A DNA stretch of 64,000 bases from Acidipila sp. EB88. GTDB taxonomy: Bacteria > Acidobacteriota > Terriglobia > Terriglobales > Acidobacteriaceae. Location of the stretch: contig NZ_QWEV01000005.1 in the NCBI RefSeq assembly GCF_003858395.1, positions 1,054,001 through 1,118,000 of the forward strand, given 5' to 3'. The translations under genes and the position numbers were made by a program. Positions 46,961 through 56,785 of the stretch are shown here, in pieces; position 1 is the first letter of the stretch, and the number at the start of each line of letters is the position of its first letter. Under the pieces are notes generated by a model. That model saw only the letters and a list, made by a program, of their open reading frames with translations, ran no database searches and was not told the origin of the DNA.

Positions 46961-47845
46961 ATGGCTGATGCAAAGAAGAAGCTGCGCCTCGGAATCCCCA
47001 AGGGATCCCTGCAGGACGCCACGATTGACCTGTTCGGCAAGGCCGGCTGGAAGATTTACGCGAGCGGACGCTCGTACTTTCCGCAGATCGACGATGTGGA
47101 GATCGAGTGCATGCTGATCCGCGCGCAGGAGATGGCGCGCTACGTGCACTCGGGCGTGATCGACGCCGGGCTGACCGGCATCGACTGGGTAGTCGAGAGC
47201 GGGCTCAAGGTCGAGAGCGTGTGCTCGCTGGTATATGCCAAGCAGAGCCGCCAGCGGGTGAAGTGGGTACTGGCCGTGCCCGAGGACGCGCCGTGGAACT
47301 CGGCGGAAGACCTCGCAGGCAAGACCATCGCGACCGAGCTCGTGGAAGTGACCAAGAACTACTTTGCGTCCAAGAACGTGCAGGTCCAGGTGGAGTTCTC
47401 CTGGGGCGCGACCGAGGTGAAGCCGCCGATGCTGGCCGACGCCATCGTGGAAATCACCGAGACCGGCTCGTCGCTGCGCGCCAATCGCCTGCGCATCATC
47501 GACACAGTGATGGAAAGCGAAACGCGCCTCATTGCGAATGACGCGGCGCTTGCCGACGACTGGAAGCGCGCCAAGATCGACATCCTGTCGCTGATGCTGC
47601 GTGGCGCGATCGATGCCCAGGGGCAGGTTGGCCTGATGCTGAACGTGCGCAGGGAGCAGCTGGATGCAGTGCTTGCGGTGCTCCCCGCGCTGAACTCTCC
47701 GACGGTTTCGGCCCTGAGCAAGGGAGACTGGTCAGCGGTCAATACGATTCTTGAGGAAAGCGTGGTGCGTGACGTGATTCCCAGGCTCAAGGCGGCCGGG
47801 GCCACCGGCATCGTGGAGTATCCGCTGAACAAGGTTGTGCTGTAG
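46961..47845 (+). CDS. hisG: ATP phosphoribosyltransferase, long form
   Basis: HisG condenses ATP and PRPP, the committed and feedback-regulated step. The 294-residue protein has the long form with [32 protein letters not shown] and the C-terminal ACT-like regulatory domain ending [12 protein letters not shown], so it does not need HisZ and should be directly inhibited by histidine. It starts 2 nt after the hisI stop with GGAGG upstream. The longer frame beginning within hisI is rejected. Confidence 0.97.
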   Translation: MADAKKKLRLGIPKGSLQDATIDLFGKAGWKIYASGRSYFPQIDDVEIECMLIRAQEMARYVHSGVIDAGLTGIDWVVESGLKVESVCSLVYAKQSRQRVKWVLAVPEDAPWNSAEDLAGKTIATELVEVTKNYFASKNVQVQVEFSWGATEVKPPMLADAIVEITETGSSLRANRLRIIDTVMESETRLIANDAALADDWKRAKIDILSLMLRGAIDAQGQVGLMLNVRREQLDAVLAVLPALNSPTVSALSKGDWSAVNTILEESVVRDVIPRLKAAGATGIVEYPLNKVVL

Positions 47846-47884
47846 CTCGTTGAGCGATTGAGCCTGGCAGGAGAAGGAGCAAAG

Positions 47885-49150
47885 ATGGAGATCGTTCGTA
47901 CCACGGGGCTTGGCGGAAGACGCGGCCGGGCCCGCATCGATGAGTTGGAACGCCGCGGCGCAACACTGGACGCGCGGGTGCTGCCCACTGCCGAGCGCAT
48001 TGTGAACGCTGTTCGCAAGGACGGCGACAAGGCCCTGCGGGCATGGAGCGCCAAGCTGGACGGACTCGATACCAAGTCGCCGCTGCTGATCGATCCGGCA
48101 CGCATGCAGGCGGCGCTGGCGGAGATCCCAACCGCCATGCGCAACGCGCTGGAACAGGCGGCTGCCAACATTCGAGCCTTTGCGGAAAAGCAGATGCCGC
48201 AAAGCTGGACCTTTGAACCAGGGGATGGCCTCTCGGTCGGGCAACTTGTGCGTCCACTCGACTCGGTCGGGTGCTACGTTCCTTCTGGCCGCCATCCGCT
48301 TCCCTCGACGCTGCTGATGACAGCCATCCCGGCGCAAGTGGCAGGCGTCCGGCGGATCGTGGCGATCTCGCCGCGCCCGGCCACCGAAGTGCTGGCCGCC
48401 GCTGCGATGCTCGGCATCACCGAGTTTTACCAGATGGGTGGAGCGCAGGGCGTGGCAGCCCTGGCGTATGGCACCGCCAGTGTGCCGCGGGTCGACAAGA
48501 TTGTCGGGCCCGGCAATGCGTACGTGACAGCGGCAAAGAAGCTGGTGGCGTTCGATGCCAGCATCGACATGTTGGCCGGCCCAACCGAGATTATTGTGAC
48601 AAGCGAGCGCGGCAAGGCTAACGAGATCGCGGCCGACCTGGTGGCGCAGTCCGAGCACGATCCGGATGCGGTCGCCATCTTCATCACCACGCAGGCTGAC
48701 CTGGCGCGGCGCGTGGCCGCCGAGGCCAAGCAGCAGGCACGCTCCAACCCTATCGCGGCGTTGTCGCTTGACCGCAATGGCGTGGCCATCATCGCCAGTT
48801 CGATCGAAGAGGCGCGTGAGATCACCAACCGTCTCGCCGGCGAACACCTGACCGTGGATACCGCGGAAGACGTTGCCTGGGTGCGTCACGCGGGCAGCGT
48901 GTTTATCGGGCGCTGGTCGCCGCAGCCCATGGGCGACTATGTTTCCGGCCCGAACCACACGTTGCCGACGGGCGGCGTGGCGCGCCTGCGTGGCGGGCTC
49001 AGCGTGTATGACTACCTCAAGCTCATTACGGTGCAGCAGTACACGCCGCAGGGTCTTGCCACATATGGACCCGCAGCGATTCGCGTTGCCGAGGCGGAAG
49101 GGCTGACGGGCCATGCGGAAGCGATCCGTTCCCGCGGGGTCGTGGCATGA
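47885..49150 (+). CDS. hisD: Histidinol dehydrogenase
   Basis: HisD oxidises histidinol to histidine in two NAD+-dependent steps with zinc. The 421-residue protein has PLDSVGCYVPSGRHPLPSTL, MGGAQGVAALAYGTASVPRV, DKIVGPGNAYVTAAKKLVAF, the zinc-site region QSEHDPDAVA and GPNHTLPTGGVARLRGGLSV. AAGGAG lies 6 nt before the ATG at 47885; the longer frame to 47858 is not conserved. Confidence 0.97.
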   Translation: MEIVRTTGLGGRRGRARIDELERRGATLDARVLPTAERIVNAVRKDGDKALRAWSAKLDGLDTKSPLLIDPARMQAALAEIPTAMRNALEQAAANIRAFAEKQMPQSWTFEPGDGLSVGQLVRPLDSVGCYVPSGRHPLPSTLLMTAIPAQVAGVRRIVAISPRPATEVLAAAAMLGITEFYQMGGAQGVAALAYGTASVPRVDKIVGPGNAYVTAAKKLVAFDASIDMLAGPTEIIVTSERGKANEIAADLVAQSEHDPDAVAIFITTQADLARRVAAEAKQQARSNPIAALSLDRNGVAIIASSIEEAREITNRLAGEHLTVDTAEDVAWVRHAGSVFIGRWSPQPMGDYVSGPNHTLPTGGVARLRGGLSVYDYLKLITVQQYTPQGLATYGPAAIRVAEAEGLTGHAEAIRSRGVVA

Positions 49151-50271
49151 GCGCGCCCGCCGGCCAGCAAGAGAGAGCTGACACGGCCGCGCCTGCTGGA
49201 AAGCCTGCGGCGCCAGCGCCGCGTGCCATTGTGCAGGCGATGAAGGAATACCACCCGCCGCTGGGCGGGCGCGGCGGCATGCGGCTCGACTTCAACGAGA
49301 ACACGCTTGCCTGCTCGCCCGCAGTGCGCGCGGCGCTGAGCGCGGTAACGACCAGTGACCTGACCAGATACCCGGAACGCGGCCCGGTGGAAGCGCTGGT
49401 GGCAGAGCACCTCGGAGTTGCCGCCGAGCAGGTGCTGCTGACCAACGGCGTGGATGAGGCGATCCACGTGCTGTGCCAGTGCTACCTGGATGAAACCAGC
49501 GAGATCCTCCTGCCGGTGCCGACCTACTCGATGTACGAGGTGTATGCCTCGGCAACGGGTGCGAAGATCGTGTGCATCGAGGCTGACGCTGCGGATTTCG
49601 CTTTCCCCTACGAGCGCGTGCTGGCGGCGATCACGCCGCGTACACGGCTCATTGCGCTGGCCAATCCGAACAGCCCGACAGGCACGTCGATGCGGCGCGA
49701 GCAGATTCTCGAGATCGCACGACGCGCGCCGCAGGCGATGGTGCTGGCGGATGAAGCGTACTTCCACTTTCACGGCGAGACCGTGCTCGACCTGGTCGGC
49801 GCAGCGGAGTACCCGAACCTCGTGGTCGCGCGCACCTTCTCGAAAGCTTTCGGACTGGCCGGGCTGCGCCTTGGCATGCTTGCTGCCGCGGCAGAAAGCA
49901 TGCACTGGCTGCGCCGCGTGATCTCGCCCTACTCAGTGAACGCCCTGGCGCTGGCGTGCCTGCCGGCTGCTCTGGCCGACACGGCATACCTGGACTGGTA
50001 CGTGGAAGAAGTGAAAGCTGCCCGTGCGGAGTTCGGCGCGGTGTGCAGCGAGTTGGGCGTGCGCACCTGGCACTCCGATGCCAACTTTTTACTGCTTGCG
50101 ATTGGCCCGAAGCATCGCGAGTTCTGCCGTGCCATGCATGCGCACGGGATCCTGGTACGCGATCGCTCCAACGACCCCGGATGCAATGGATGCGTGCGCA
50201 TCACCGTGGGCACGCGGGACCAGATGCGAGCAGCGCAGGACGCGTTGCGTACCGTGCTGCAGGGCCTGTAA
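49147..50271 (+). CDS. hisC: Histidinol-phosphate aminotransferase
   Basis: HisC is the class-I/II PLP aminotransferase of the histidine pathway. The 374-residue protein shows RLDFNENTLACSPAVRAALS, the cofactor region ANPNSPTGTSM, LADEAYFHF and the PLP-Lys motif RTFSKAFGLAGLRLGM. The ATG overlaps the hisD stop by 4 nt (ATGA), so the genes are translationally coupled. About 35 residues rich in Ala and Pro precede the domain. Confidence 0.95.
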   Translation: MSAPAGQQERADTAAPAGKPAAPAPRAIVQAMKEYHPPLGGRGGMRLDFNENTLACSPAVRAALSAVTTSDLTRYPERGPVEALVAEHLGVAAEQVLLTNGVDEAIHVLCQCYLDETSEILLPVPTYSMYEVYASATGAKIVCIEADAADFAFPYERVLAAITPRTRLIALANPNSPTGTSMRREQILEIARRAPQAMVLADEAYFHFHGETVLDLVGAAEYPNLVVARTFSKAFGLAGLRLGMLAAAAESMHWLRRVISPYSVNALALACLPAALADTAYLDWYVEEVKAARAEFGAVCSELGVRTWHSDANFLLLAIGPKHREFCRAMHAHGILVRDRSNDPGCNGCVRITVGTRDQMRAAQDALRTVLQGL

Positions 50272-50309
50272 GCAGCGAAGCACTACGATAGACAGAGCGA
50301 GGAACCAAG

Positions 50310-51071
50310 TTGAGCGAGCAAGCAAAAAGCACGGCACGCAAGAGCGCGGCGAAACAGTCTCCACCAGCGCAGGGTGCCCGGTTGCACAGCAAGGCGAAGG
50401 CAGCGAACACAAAGACACAGGACGACGCGGCGTCGACACCAGCGACCCCCGCGGCAGTCGAGGTTGCTGCCGACGCACCAGCCAAGCGCACCGCGGCCTT
50501 TGATCGCAATACGACCGAGACCAAAATCTCGCTGCGCCTGACGCTCGAAGGCGGCGGCCGTTACAACATCTCCACAGGCATCCGGTTTTTCGATCACATG
50601 CTGGAGCTGTTTACACGGCACGGCGCGTTCGATCTAGATCTGACCTGCAAGGGCGACCTGGACGTGGATCAGCACCACACTATCGAGGACGTGGGCATCG
50701 CGTTGGGCGAGGCTTTCGACAAGGCCGTGGGCGATAAGAAGGGCATCAATCGCGCCGGGTACTTCCTGATGCCAATGGACGAGACGCTGGGCATCGCCGC
50801 GGTGGACCTGAGCGGACGCGTGGCGTGCAAGATTCGCACCAAGGTCAAGGTGGACATGGTGGGCGACCTGCAGAGCGAACTCGTAGAAGACTTCTTTGAT
50901 GGGTTTGCCCGCGGCGCACGCGCCAACGTGCACCTGCGCACGATGTATGGGCGCTCAAACCACCACAAGCTCGAAGCGCTGTTCAAGGCTTTCGCGCGTG
51001 CATTGCGCGTGGCCTGCTCGCGGGACAAGCAGCTGGGCGAGATGCTGCCTTCGACCAAGGGCCTGCTGTGA
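50310..51071 (+). CDS. hisB: Imidazoleglycerol-phosphate dehydratase with N-terminal extension
   Basis: HisB dehydrates imidazoleglycerol-phosphate; the metal-binding histidine/glutamate motifs are [13 protein letters not shown] and [16 protein letters not shown]. The catalytic part begins at about residue 62 ([20 protein letters not shown]). Before it is a 60-residue stretch of Ala, Lys, Ser, Thr and Pro, probably disordered, starting at a TTG (50310) with GAGGAA upstream. It is not the phosphatase domain found in enteric HisB, so histidinol phosphatase must be elsewhere. A later start cannot be excluded, but no ATG lies between. Confidence 0.93.
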   Translation: MSEQAKSTARKSAAKQSPPAQGARLHSKAKAANTKTQDDAASTPATPAAVEVAADAPAKRTAAFDRNTTETKISLRLTLEGGGRYNISTGIRFFDHMLELFTRHGAFDLDLTCKGDLDVDQHHTIEDVGIALGEAFDKAVGDKKGINRAGYFLMPMDETLGIAAVDLSGRVACKIRTKVKVDMVGDLQSELVEDFFDGFARGARANVHLRTMYGRSNHHKLEALFKAFARALRVACSRDKQLGEMLPSTKGLL

Positions 51072-51676
51072 TCGCAGTGATTGACTACAAGGCCGGCAAT
51101 CTCACCAGCGTGCTTAAGTCGCTCGATGCGACGGGCGCGCTGGATGAGCCCGGCGGACGGATCGTCACCGAAGACCCAGACGTGGTACGGCGCGCCGACA
51201 AGATCGTGCTGCCGGGCGTGGGTCACTTCAAAGCAACGCAGCACCTGCGCGAGCGCGGTCTCGAGGAGTCGGTGCGCGAGCGCACGGCTGCGGGCGTGCC
51301 GTTCCTGGGTATCTGTGTGGGGCTGCAGTGGCTGTTCGCGGGCTCGACGGAAGCGCCCGACGTTGCAGGCTTGGGCGCGTTTGAAGGCGAGTGCTCGCGC
51401 TTCGATGCGCCCGATCTGAAGTGCCCTCATGTGGGCTGGAATGCGCTTGCAATCGCGAGACCGTCACTACTGACCGCCGGCATGCGCGATGGCGAGCATG
51501 TGTACTTCACTCACTCTTTTCGCGCCCCAGTGGTGGGGCACACCACGGCTATCTGCAACTACGGTGGTGGCTTTAGCGCGATTGTGGAGCGGGACAACAT
51601 CATGGGTGCGCAGTTTCACCCGGAGAAGTCCGGCGCGGCGGGACTGCTGCTGCTGCGCAACTTCCTGAGGCTTTAA
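51068..51676 (+). CDS. hisH: Imidazole glycerol phosphate synthase, glutaminase subunit
   Basis: HisH supplies ammonia to HisF. The 202-residue class I amidotransferase has the triad Cys83 (GICVGLQ), His184 and Glu186 (FHPEKS), and the oxyanion motif PGVGHF. It starts at a GTG overlapping the hisB stop by 4 nt (GTGA). HisF follows by 4 nt. Confidence 0.97.
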   Translation: MIAVIDYKAGNLTSVLKSLDATGALDEPGGRIVTEDPDVVRRADKIVLPGVGHFKATQHLRERGLEESVRERTAAGVPFLGICVGLQWLFAGSTEAPDVAGLGAFEGECSRFDAPDLKCPHVGWNALAIARPSLLTAGMRDGEHVYFTHSFRAPVVGHTTAICNYGGGFSAIVERDNIMGAQFHPEKSGAAGLLLLRNFLRL

Positions 51677-51680
51677 AAGC

Positions 51681-52451
51681 ATGCTGACAAAACGCATCAT
51701 TGCCTGCCTGGACGTTCGGGATGGCCGCGTCGTAAAGGGTGTGCAGTTTGAAGACATCATCGACGCCGGAGACCCTGCTGCGCTGGCTGCCCGGCACGCG
51801 GCAGCCGGCGCAGACGAGATCGTGCTACTCGATATCACGGCGACGCACGAAGGCCGCGGCACGCTGCTCGACACGGTACGGCGCACCGCTGCAAAGCTCT
51901 TCGTTCCCTTCGCGGTGGGCGGGGGCATTCGGTCCAGCGATGACGCCACCGCAGTGTTCGATGCTGGGGCGGACAAGGTCTCGATCAACTCGGCCGCGCT
52001 GTCTGACCCCATGTTGATTGATCAGATTGGAAGACGCTTCGGCGCACAGGCGGTGGTAGTGGCAATCGATGCACGACGAGCAGGAAACGCGGCAGACGCG
52101 GCAGAGGTGTTTGTCTCCGGAGGACGCAAAGCCACGGGGCGCAAAGCCGTGGAGTGGGCGCGCGAAGCCGAGCAACGCGGCGCGGGCGAGATCCTGCTGA
52201 CCAGCATGGACTCCGATGGGATGCGCACCGGCTTTGACTGTGAACTCACCGCCGCGATCTCGCAGGCAGTGCAGATCCCGGTGATTGCCTCGGGTGGCGC
52301 AGGCACCGCGCAGCACTTTGTGGATGTGTTTGCCCAGGGGCGCGCCGACGCAGCGCTCGCAGCATCGATCTTCCACTTTGGCGTTGCGGATGCGCGGGCG
52401 CTGAAGCAGGAGCTTGCGCGGGCAGGCGTGCCGGTGAGGCTGCCATGCTAA
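51681..52451 (+). CDS. hisF: Imidazole glycerol phosphate synthase, cyclase subunit
   Basis: HisF is the (beta/alpha)8 cyclase that forms imidazoleglycerol phosphate and AICAR. The 256-residue protein starts [20 protein letters not shown] with catalytic Asp11, and carries the second phosphate site [10 protein letters not shown] and VVVAIDARR. Its last 7 bases overlap hisA. The F-then-A order is the reverse of the common HAF arrangement. Confidence 0.97.
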   Translation: MLTKRIIACLDVRDGRVVKGVQFEDIIDAGDPAALAARHAAAGADEIVLLDITATHEGRGTLLDTVRRTAAKLFVPFAVGGGIRSSDDATAVFDAGADKVSINSAALSDPMLIDQIGRRFGAQAVVVAIDARRAGNAADAAEVFVSGGRKATGRKAVEWAREAEQRGAGEILLTSMDSDGMRTGFDCELTAAISQAVQIPVIASGGAGTAQHFVDVFAQGRADAALAASIFHFGVADARALKQELARAGVPVRLPC

Positions 52452-53119
52452 TCCCGGCGATCGACCTGATGGGCGGACAGATCGTGCAACTGGTGCAGGG
52501 CGAAGAGTTGCGCATTGCGTCCGATGATTTTGACTACTGGATCGACCGGTTCCGCGGGTATCCGCTGGTGCAGTTGATCGACCTTGATGCGGCCAAGCGG
52601 CAGGGCGACAATGCGCCATTGATCGCACGGATCGCACGCGAGTTGCCGGTGCAGGTCGGCGGCGGCGTACGCACTGCCGCGCAGGCACAGGCGCTGCTGC
52701 AGCTGGGCGTCGAGCGCGTAATTTTCGGCTCGGCGCTGTTTCCCTCTACAGGCATTAACGAGGTGCTGGCGCGCGAGATCATGGACACGATCGGCGCGGA
52801 GCAGTTCCTGGCCAGCATTGACACCAAGAACGGCCGCGTCGCCGTGCGCGGATGGCGCGAGGAGACCACGCTCACGCCGGATGATGCGGTGGCTGCGCTG
52901 GAGCCGTTCTGCGGCGGCTTTCTCTACACGCATGTGGACACCGAGGGCACGTTGCAGGGCTTTCCGCTGCCGGTGGCCGAACGCCTGCGGGCGCTCACGA
53001 AACGCCGCCTGATCGTGGCCGGCGGGATCCGCGAGCAGGCCGAGATCGACGCGCTGGATCGCATCGAAGTCGATGCAGTTGCCGGTATGGCGGTGTATAC
53101 GGGGCTGATTGCTACCTGA
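52445..53119 (+). CDS. hisA: ProFAR isomerase HisA
   Basis: HisA isomerises ProFAR to PRFAR. The 224-residue barrel starts [20 protein letters not shown] with the catalytic Asp7, has [33 protein letters not shown], the second catalytic region [14 protein letters not shown] and a phosphate loop [15 protein letters not shown]. It is about 15 residues shorter than usual but complete. It overlaps hisF by 7 nt and is the last gene of the operon. No clear terminator follows. Confidence 0.95.
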   Translation: MLIPAIDLMGGQIVQLVQGEELRIASDDFDYWIDRFRGYPLVQLIDLDAAKRQGDNAPLIARIARELPVQVGGGVRTAAQAQALLQLGVERVIFGSALFPSTGINEVLAREIMDTIGAEQFLASIDTKNGRVAVRGWREETTLTPDDAVAALEPFCGGFLYTHVDTEGTLQGFPLPVAERLRALTKRRLIVAGGIREQAEIDALDRIEVDAVAGMAVYTGLIAT

Positions 53120-53170
53120 GTAGCGGCCGGCATCAGGGTGTTCGAAGGTGCGGGAGCAGCGGCGGGATGG

Positions 53171-53335
53171 TTAGACCTTCCGCGTGCGCTCGCGCACCAC
53201 GGTACCCACCAGCGCGAAGAAGATGGCCAGGGCAAACATCATAACGGCAGGCCGGCTGCGATGCACCATCGCGGCCGCGCCTGCCTGCAAAGCCCAGATC
53301 ACCGCAAGCACCACCCAGATCATCCAAAGTCGCAT
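53171..53335 (-). CDS. Small two-helix membrane protein
   Basis: The ATG at 53335 gives 54 residues beginning MRLWMIWVVLAVIWALQAGA, followed by a basic turn (VHRSRP) and a second hydrophobic helix (VMMFALAIFFALVGTVV) with a basic C-terminus RERTRKV. An AGG lies 9 nt upstream. It converges on hisA. The longer frame to 53491 is not helical and is rejected. No family is recognised. Confidence 0.55.
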   Translation of the reverse strand: MRLWMIWVVLAVIWALQAGAAAMVHRSRPAVMMFALAIFFALVGTVVRERTRKV

Positions 53336-53585
53336 AGGATTCAGCCTAGCATCGGAAACCAGGCAGACTTTGCCCCGGCGCACCGGCTTTGCGCGATGTG
53401 CGGCCGCTGGCATGTGTTCGTGGTACCAGCAACTCGCCCGGAAAGCTTTTTGGCCAGATAAGGCGTCCCCGCAGCAACTCTGCGCGTCCAATGCATCGGC
53501 AAGGTGCAGTTTCTTTCACCGGCCTGGACGACCCCGGTTCCCCCAGGCACGTTGACGCATCCATTTCGCACCACGAAGGAAGTTT

Positions 53586-54404
53586 GTGACCTCAACCTCG
53601 ACGACCTCGCAACTCGCAGCATGCACGGGCCCTGGTCTGCGATCTTTTCTGCGCAGGCCTGCGCTCCTTGGTGCTCTCGCAATGTGTGCCCTTTCCGCGT
53701 CGGCGCAGCAATCGGTCAGCAATGACGATGCAATTCCGGACGCGCCATCGGCAGTGCTCGCCGCACAGCAGCAGCAACCTGGCGGAACCCCGCCGCAGAC
53801 CGGCGCTGGCGGACCGCAGCAGACCAAGCGCATCCTAGGCATCGTTCCGAACTTTCGCGCTGTCTCCGCCGACACAAAGCTGCCCCCGCAGACGGTGAAG
53901 CAGAAGTTCAGCTCCACGATTCAGCAGAGCTTCGATTACTCCTCCATCGTCTTCTCCGCGATTCTCGCGGGCGTCAACCAGGCTGAGGACTCCACGCCGC
54001 AGTTCCACCAGGGAGCAGCCGGCTATGGCCGCTACTTCTGGCATACCTTTGCCGACCAGACAGACGAAAACTTCATGGTGCAGGCGATTGTTCCTTCGCT
54101 CACGCATGAGGACTCGCGCTACTACACGATGGGACATGGCGGTCTCTTGAAGCGTGGCCTGTATGCATTCGATCGCACGCTGATCACCCGCACCGACTCA
54201 GGCTCCGAGACGTTCAACTTTTCAGAGATCGTGGGTGCAGGCGCTGCTTCCGGCATCTCCACCACCTACTACCCCGGGGCAGATAAGACCTGGACCAAGA
54301 CCGGCCAGCGATGGCTGCAGAACGTCATCATCGATGGCGGCACCTACATGTTCCAGGAATTCTGGCCTGACATTAACAACCGCTTCATTCACCAGAAGGA
54401 CTAG
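53586..54404 (+). CDS. Secreted protein of an Acidobacteria-type family, unknown function
   Basis: This starts at a GTG (53586) with AAGGAAG upstream. Residues to about 40 form a signal peptide (RPALLGALAMCALSASAQQ). A Gln/Pro-rich linker leads into a conserved-looking domain: KRILGIVPNFRAVSADTKLP, FDYSSIVFSAILAGVNQAED, FHQGAAGYGRYFWHTFADQT, LTHEDSRYYTMGHGGLLKRG and FWPDINNRFIHQKD. I recall this pattern from many acidobacterial genomes, annotated as hypothetical. The aromatic/Gly pattern suggests membrane-embedded or membrane-associated strands or helices. Function is unknown. Confidence 0.82.
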   Translation: MTSTSTTSQLAACTGPGLRSFLRRPALLGALAMCALSASAQQSVSNDDAIPDAPSAVLAAQQQQPGGTPPQTGAGGPQQTKRILGIVPNFRAVSADTKLPPQTVKQKFSSTIQQSFDYSSIVFSAILAGVNQAEDSTPQFHQGAAGYGRYFWHTFADQTDENFMVQAIVPSLTHEDSRYYTMGHGGLLKRGLYAFDRTLITRTDSGSETFNFSEIVGAGAASGISTTYYPGADKTWTKTGQRWLQNVIIDGGTYMFQEFWPDINNRFIHQKD

Positions 54405-54419
54405 GCCAGGCTCGCACGC

Positions 54420-55415
54420 ATGACACACAGCACACTGCCGGGCCGCGCTGCGCTCCGGGTTGCCATCTCTGAAGCGATCGACCAACACTCCCTGCGCCAC
54501 CTGCCCCAGTCGGTCGAGGTCGTACGCTACAGCATTGCGGGTGACGACACGCACGAAGTCGACATGCTGGTGCCTCCGGGCTTCGGCAAGCAGGCGGCAG
54601 ACGTGATCCCGCGAATCCGTACGCGATACATCCAGACCGTCTCGGCCGGCGTGGAGACGGTGCGGCCGATGGTGCCGGAGGGCGTGGTGCTGTGCAATGC
54701 GCAGGGCGTACACAACGCTTCCACTGCCGAGTGGGCGGTTACGGCAATCCTTGCATCGCTGAAGTGGATTCCGTTCTACGACGAGCTACGGCGCGAAGGC
54801 GTGTGGGGCGGTCGTGCGCAGGCCGATGCCTACTGGACTGAAACTTACGGCAGCGCGCACAGCGCAGGCGCGCCCATCCTGCTTGAAGAGCTTGCGGAGA
54901 AGACGGTGCTGATCGTGGGCTACGGCTCCATTGGCAAAGCGATCGAAGCGCGGCTTGCACCGTTTGAGCCCGGCAGGATCGTGCGGCTCGCGCGTACCAG
55001 GCGCGAAGGTGTGCACGGAGTGGACGAGTTGAACGCACTGCTGCCCGAGGCGGACATCGTGGTGCTGATCATGCCGCTCACCCCGGACACGCACCACATG
55101 ATCGGCAGGGAACAGCTCGCGCGCATGCGCCGCGGGGCGTTCCTGGTCAACGCGGCACGAGGCGCGGTGGTGGATACAGATGCACTGGTCGAGGCATTGG
55201 AGGCCCATCACATTCGGGCAGCACTCGATGTGACGGAGCCGGAGCCTTTGCCGGCGGGGCATCCGCTGTGGAAAGCTCCGGGTCTGTTGCTGACTCCGCA
55301 CATCGCCGGGTCAAGCCCGCTGTTTCTGGATCGCGTCTTCCGCTTCGTGGGGCAGCAGCTGCAGCACCTGTTGAATGGCGAGCAGCCGGAGAACATCATT
55401 ACCGGTGAGTATTAG
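54420..55415 (+). CDS. D-isomer-specific 2-hydroxyacid dehydrogenase family protein
   Basis: This is a 331-residue NAD(P)-dependent dehydrogenase. The Rossmann motif GYGSIG is in TVLIVGYGSIGKAIEARL. The catalytic residues of the family are in place: Arg in FLVNAARGAVVDTDAL, Glu in DVTEPEPLPAGHPLW and His in LLTPHIAGSSPLF. The substrate (glyoxylate, hydroxypyruvate, lactate or phosphoglycerate type) cannot be told; it lacks the ACT domain of SerA. It starts 15 nt after the previous gene and could be co-transcribed with it. Confidence 0.9.
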   Translation: MTHSTLPGRAALRVAISEAIDQHSLRHLPQSVEVVRYSIAGDDTHEVDMLVPPGFGKQAADVIPRIRTRYIQTVSAGVETVRPMVPEGVVLCNAQGVHNASTAEWAVTAILASLKWIPFYDELRREGVWGGRAQADAYWTETYGSAHSAGAPILLEELAEKTVLIVGYGSIGKAIEARLAPFEPGRIVRLARTRREGVHGVDELNALLPEADIVVLIMPLTPDTHHMIGREQLARMRRGAFLVNAARGAVVDTDALVEALEAHHIRAALDVTEPEPLPAGHPLWKAPGLLLTPHIAGSSPLFLDRVFRFVGQQLQHLLNGEQPENIITGEY

Positions 55416-55708
55416 CGCGAGCGCACGCACAGAACGCACATGCCATACGCACGTACCATGCGCATGAGGCCGCAGAACAAATGTCCCGATGCTGAACCGT
55501 TCGCACACGCACGCTCGCGCAAAATATCGGCGACCCGCACGCAAATCAGTCGCTGTGGCAGACTGCGCTGCGCGGTCGGAGGCTCCAGCTCGCGCGACCA
55601 ACACAGGTTGTGCACGAGCGGTATATCGCCGCGCCTGCGGCTCCACAAGCAGGCACATAGTACCCTTGGCAAAGCGGCGCAATTCTTTCGAAGGATGACG
55701 TACCCAAC
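55416..55708. other. Intergenic region before the ROK kinase gene
   Basis: About 290 bases with no convincing gene or repeat. GAAGGATG is the ribosome binding site of the ROK gene. No promoter close to consensus was seen. Confidence 0.4.
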
Positions 55709-56704
55709 ATGGCGAAGTTCACGGTCGGCGTAGATATGGGCGGTACTAACCTGCGGGTAGGGGGCTACTCCGCCGATTGGCAACGCCTCGCCTTCGTGGC
55801 CGTTCCCACGCGGGTCAGCGAAGGGCCGGCAGTGGTGCTGGCTGACATGGCCGCGGCCATCCGGCAGGTCATCGACGAGTGCGGCGGTGTGGCGGAACTC
55901 GAAGGCATCGGCGTGGGCAGCCCGGGGCCGATCGAACTGCCCGAGGGCCGGCTGCTTCAGCCGCCCAACCTGCCCGGCTTCCACGCGCTTGAACTCAAGA
56001 CAGAGCTGGAAAAGCTGCTCGGACTCACCGTCATCATCGAGAGCGATGCCAATGCCGCGGCCCTGGCCGAGGCGCATGCCGGGGCCGGCGTCAAGTACAA
56101 CAACGACTCGCTCTGCATGCTGACGCTGGGAACTGGCGTGGGCAACGGACTGATCTTCGATGGCCGGATCTGGCACGGGTTTCGCGGCATGGCTGGCGAA
56201 GCGGGCCATGTCTCAGTGTGGCCCGACGGTATCCACTGCACCTGCGGCAATCGCGGCTGCCTGGAGCTGTTTGCCTCTGCGACCGGCATCGCCCGCATGG
56301 CGCGCGAGACAGCCTATGAAGGTCGCTCGCCGCGCACCCGCGCGCTGATCGACCGCAATGTCCCGGTCACTGCCCGGGATGTGGCGCAGTTCGCGGAAGA
56401 AAACGACGAAGGCGCATTGATCGTGTATGACACGGTCGGACGCGCGCTGGGTCTGAGCCTGGCCGCGCTGGTCAACACGCTCAACGTGCCGCTGTATGTC
56501 ATCGGTGGCGGAGCCTCGGCGGCGTGGCCGCTGTTTGCGCCGGCGCTGTTTCGCGAGCTGGAGCGGGCCAGCTACGTGTATCGCCTGACGATGCCTGAAG
56601 ACAAAATGACATTCACGCCGGGCATGACCAACGTGGTCCCCGCAGTGCTTGGCACGGACTCCGGCCTGCTCGGAGCCGCCATGGTTCCCCGCTACCAGCG
56701 CTAG
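55709..56704 (+). CDS. ROK-family sugar kinase (probable glucokinase)
   Basis: This is a 331-residue ROK (repressor, ORF, kinase) protein without the N-terminal DNA-binding domain, hence a sugar kinase. It has the phosphate-1 motif VGVDMGGTNLRVGGYS, the sugar-binding EGIGVGSPGPIEL and ESDANAAALAEAHAG, and the ROK zinc motif GHVSVWPDGIHCTCGNRGCL with three cysteines. The adenosine motif VIGGGASAAW follows. Glucose specificity is likely but not proven. A LacI-type regulator lies just downstream in the same direction. Confidence 0.9.
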   Translation: MAKFTVGVDMGGTNLRVGGYSADWQRLAFVAVPTRVSEGPAVVLADMAAAIRQVIDECGGVAELEGIGVGSPGPIELPEGRLLQPPNLPGFHALELKTELEKLLGLTVIIESDANAAALAEAHAGAGVKYNNDSLCMLTLGTGVGNGLIFDGRIWHGFRGMAGEAGHVSVWPDGIHCTCGNRGCLELFASATGIARMARETAYEGRSPRTRALIDRNVPVTARDVAQFAEENDEGALIVYDTVGRALGLSLAALVNTLNVPLYVIGGGASAAWPLFAPALFRELERASYVYRLTMPEDKMTFTPGMTNVVPAVLGTDSGLLGAAMVPRYQR

Positions 56705-56718
56705 GCTGCGCCCTCCGC

Positions 56719-56739
56719 CCGCCACTCCTCGAGTGGCGG
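56719..56739. other. Perfect inverted repeat between the ROK kinase and LacI-type genes
   Basis: CCGCCACTC (56719-56727) and GAGTGGCGG (56731-56739) form a 9-bp palindrome with a 3-nt centre. It ends 46 nt before the regulator's start codon and lies just upstream of GCGACA-N16-TATGCT (56744-56771), a possible promoter. It could be the operator of the LacI-type protein or a terminator hairpin lacking a T-tract. Confidence 0.4.
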
Positions 56740-56785
56740 CGAGGCGACAGACTGTGCGGGTGCTGTATGCTAGGCGCGATCAACC

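Noticed and set aside
46197..46973. 258-codon minus-strand frame opposite the his leader and hisI
   Set aside because: It is antisense to hisI and the attenuator; the plus-strand features account for the region.
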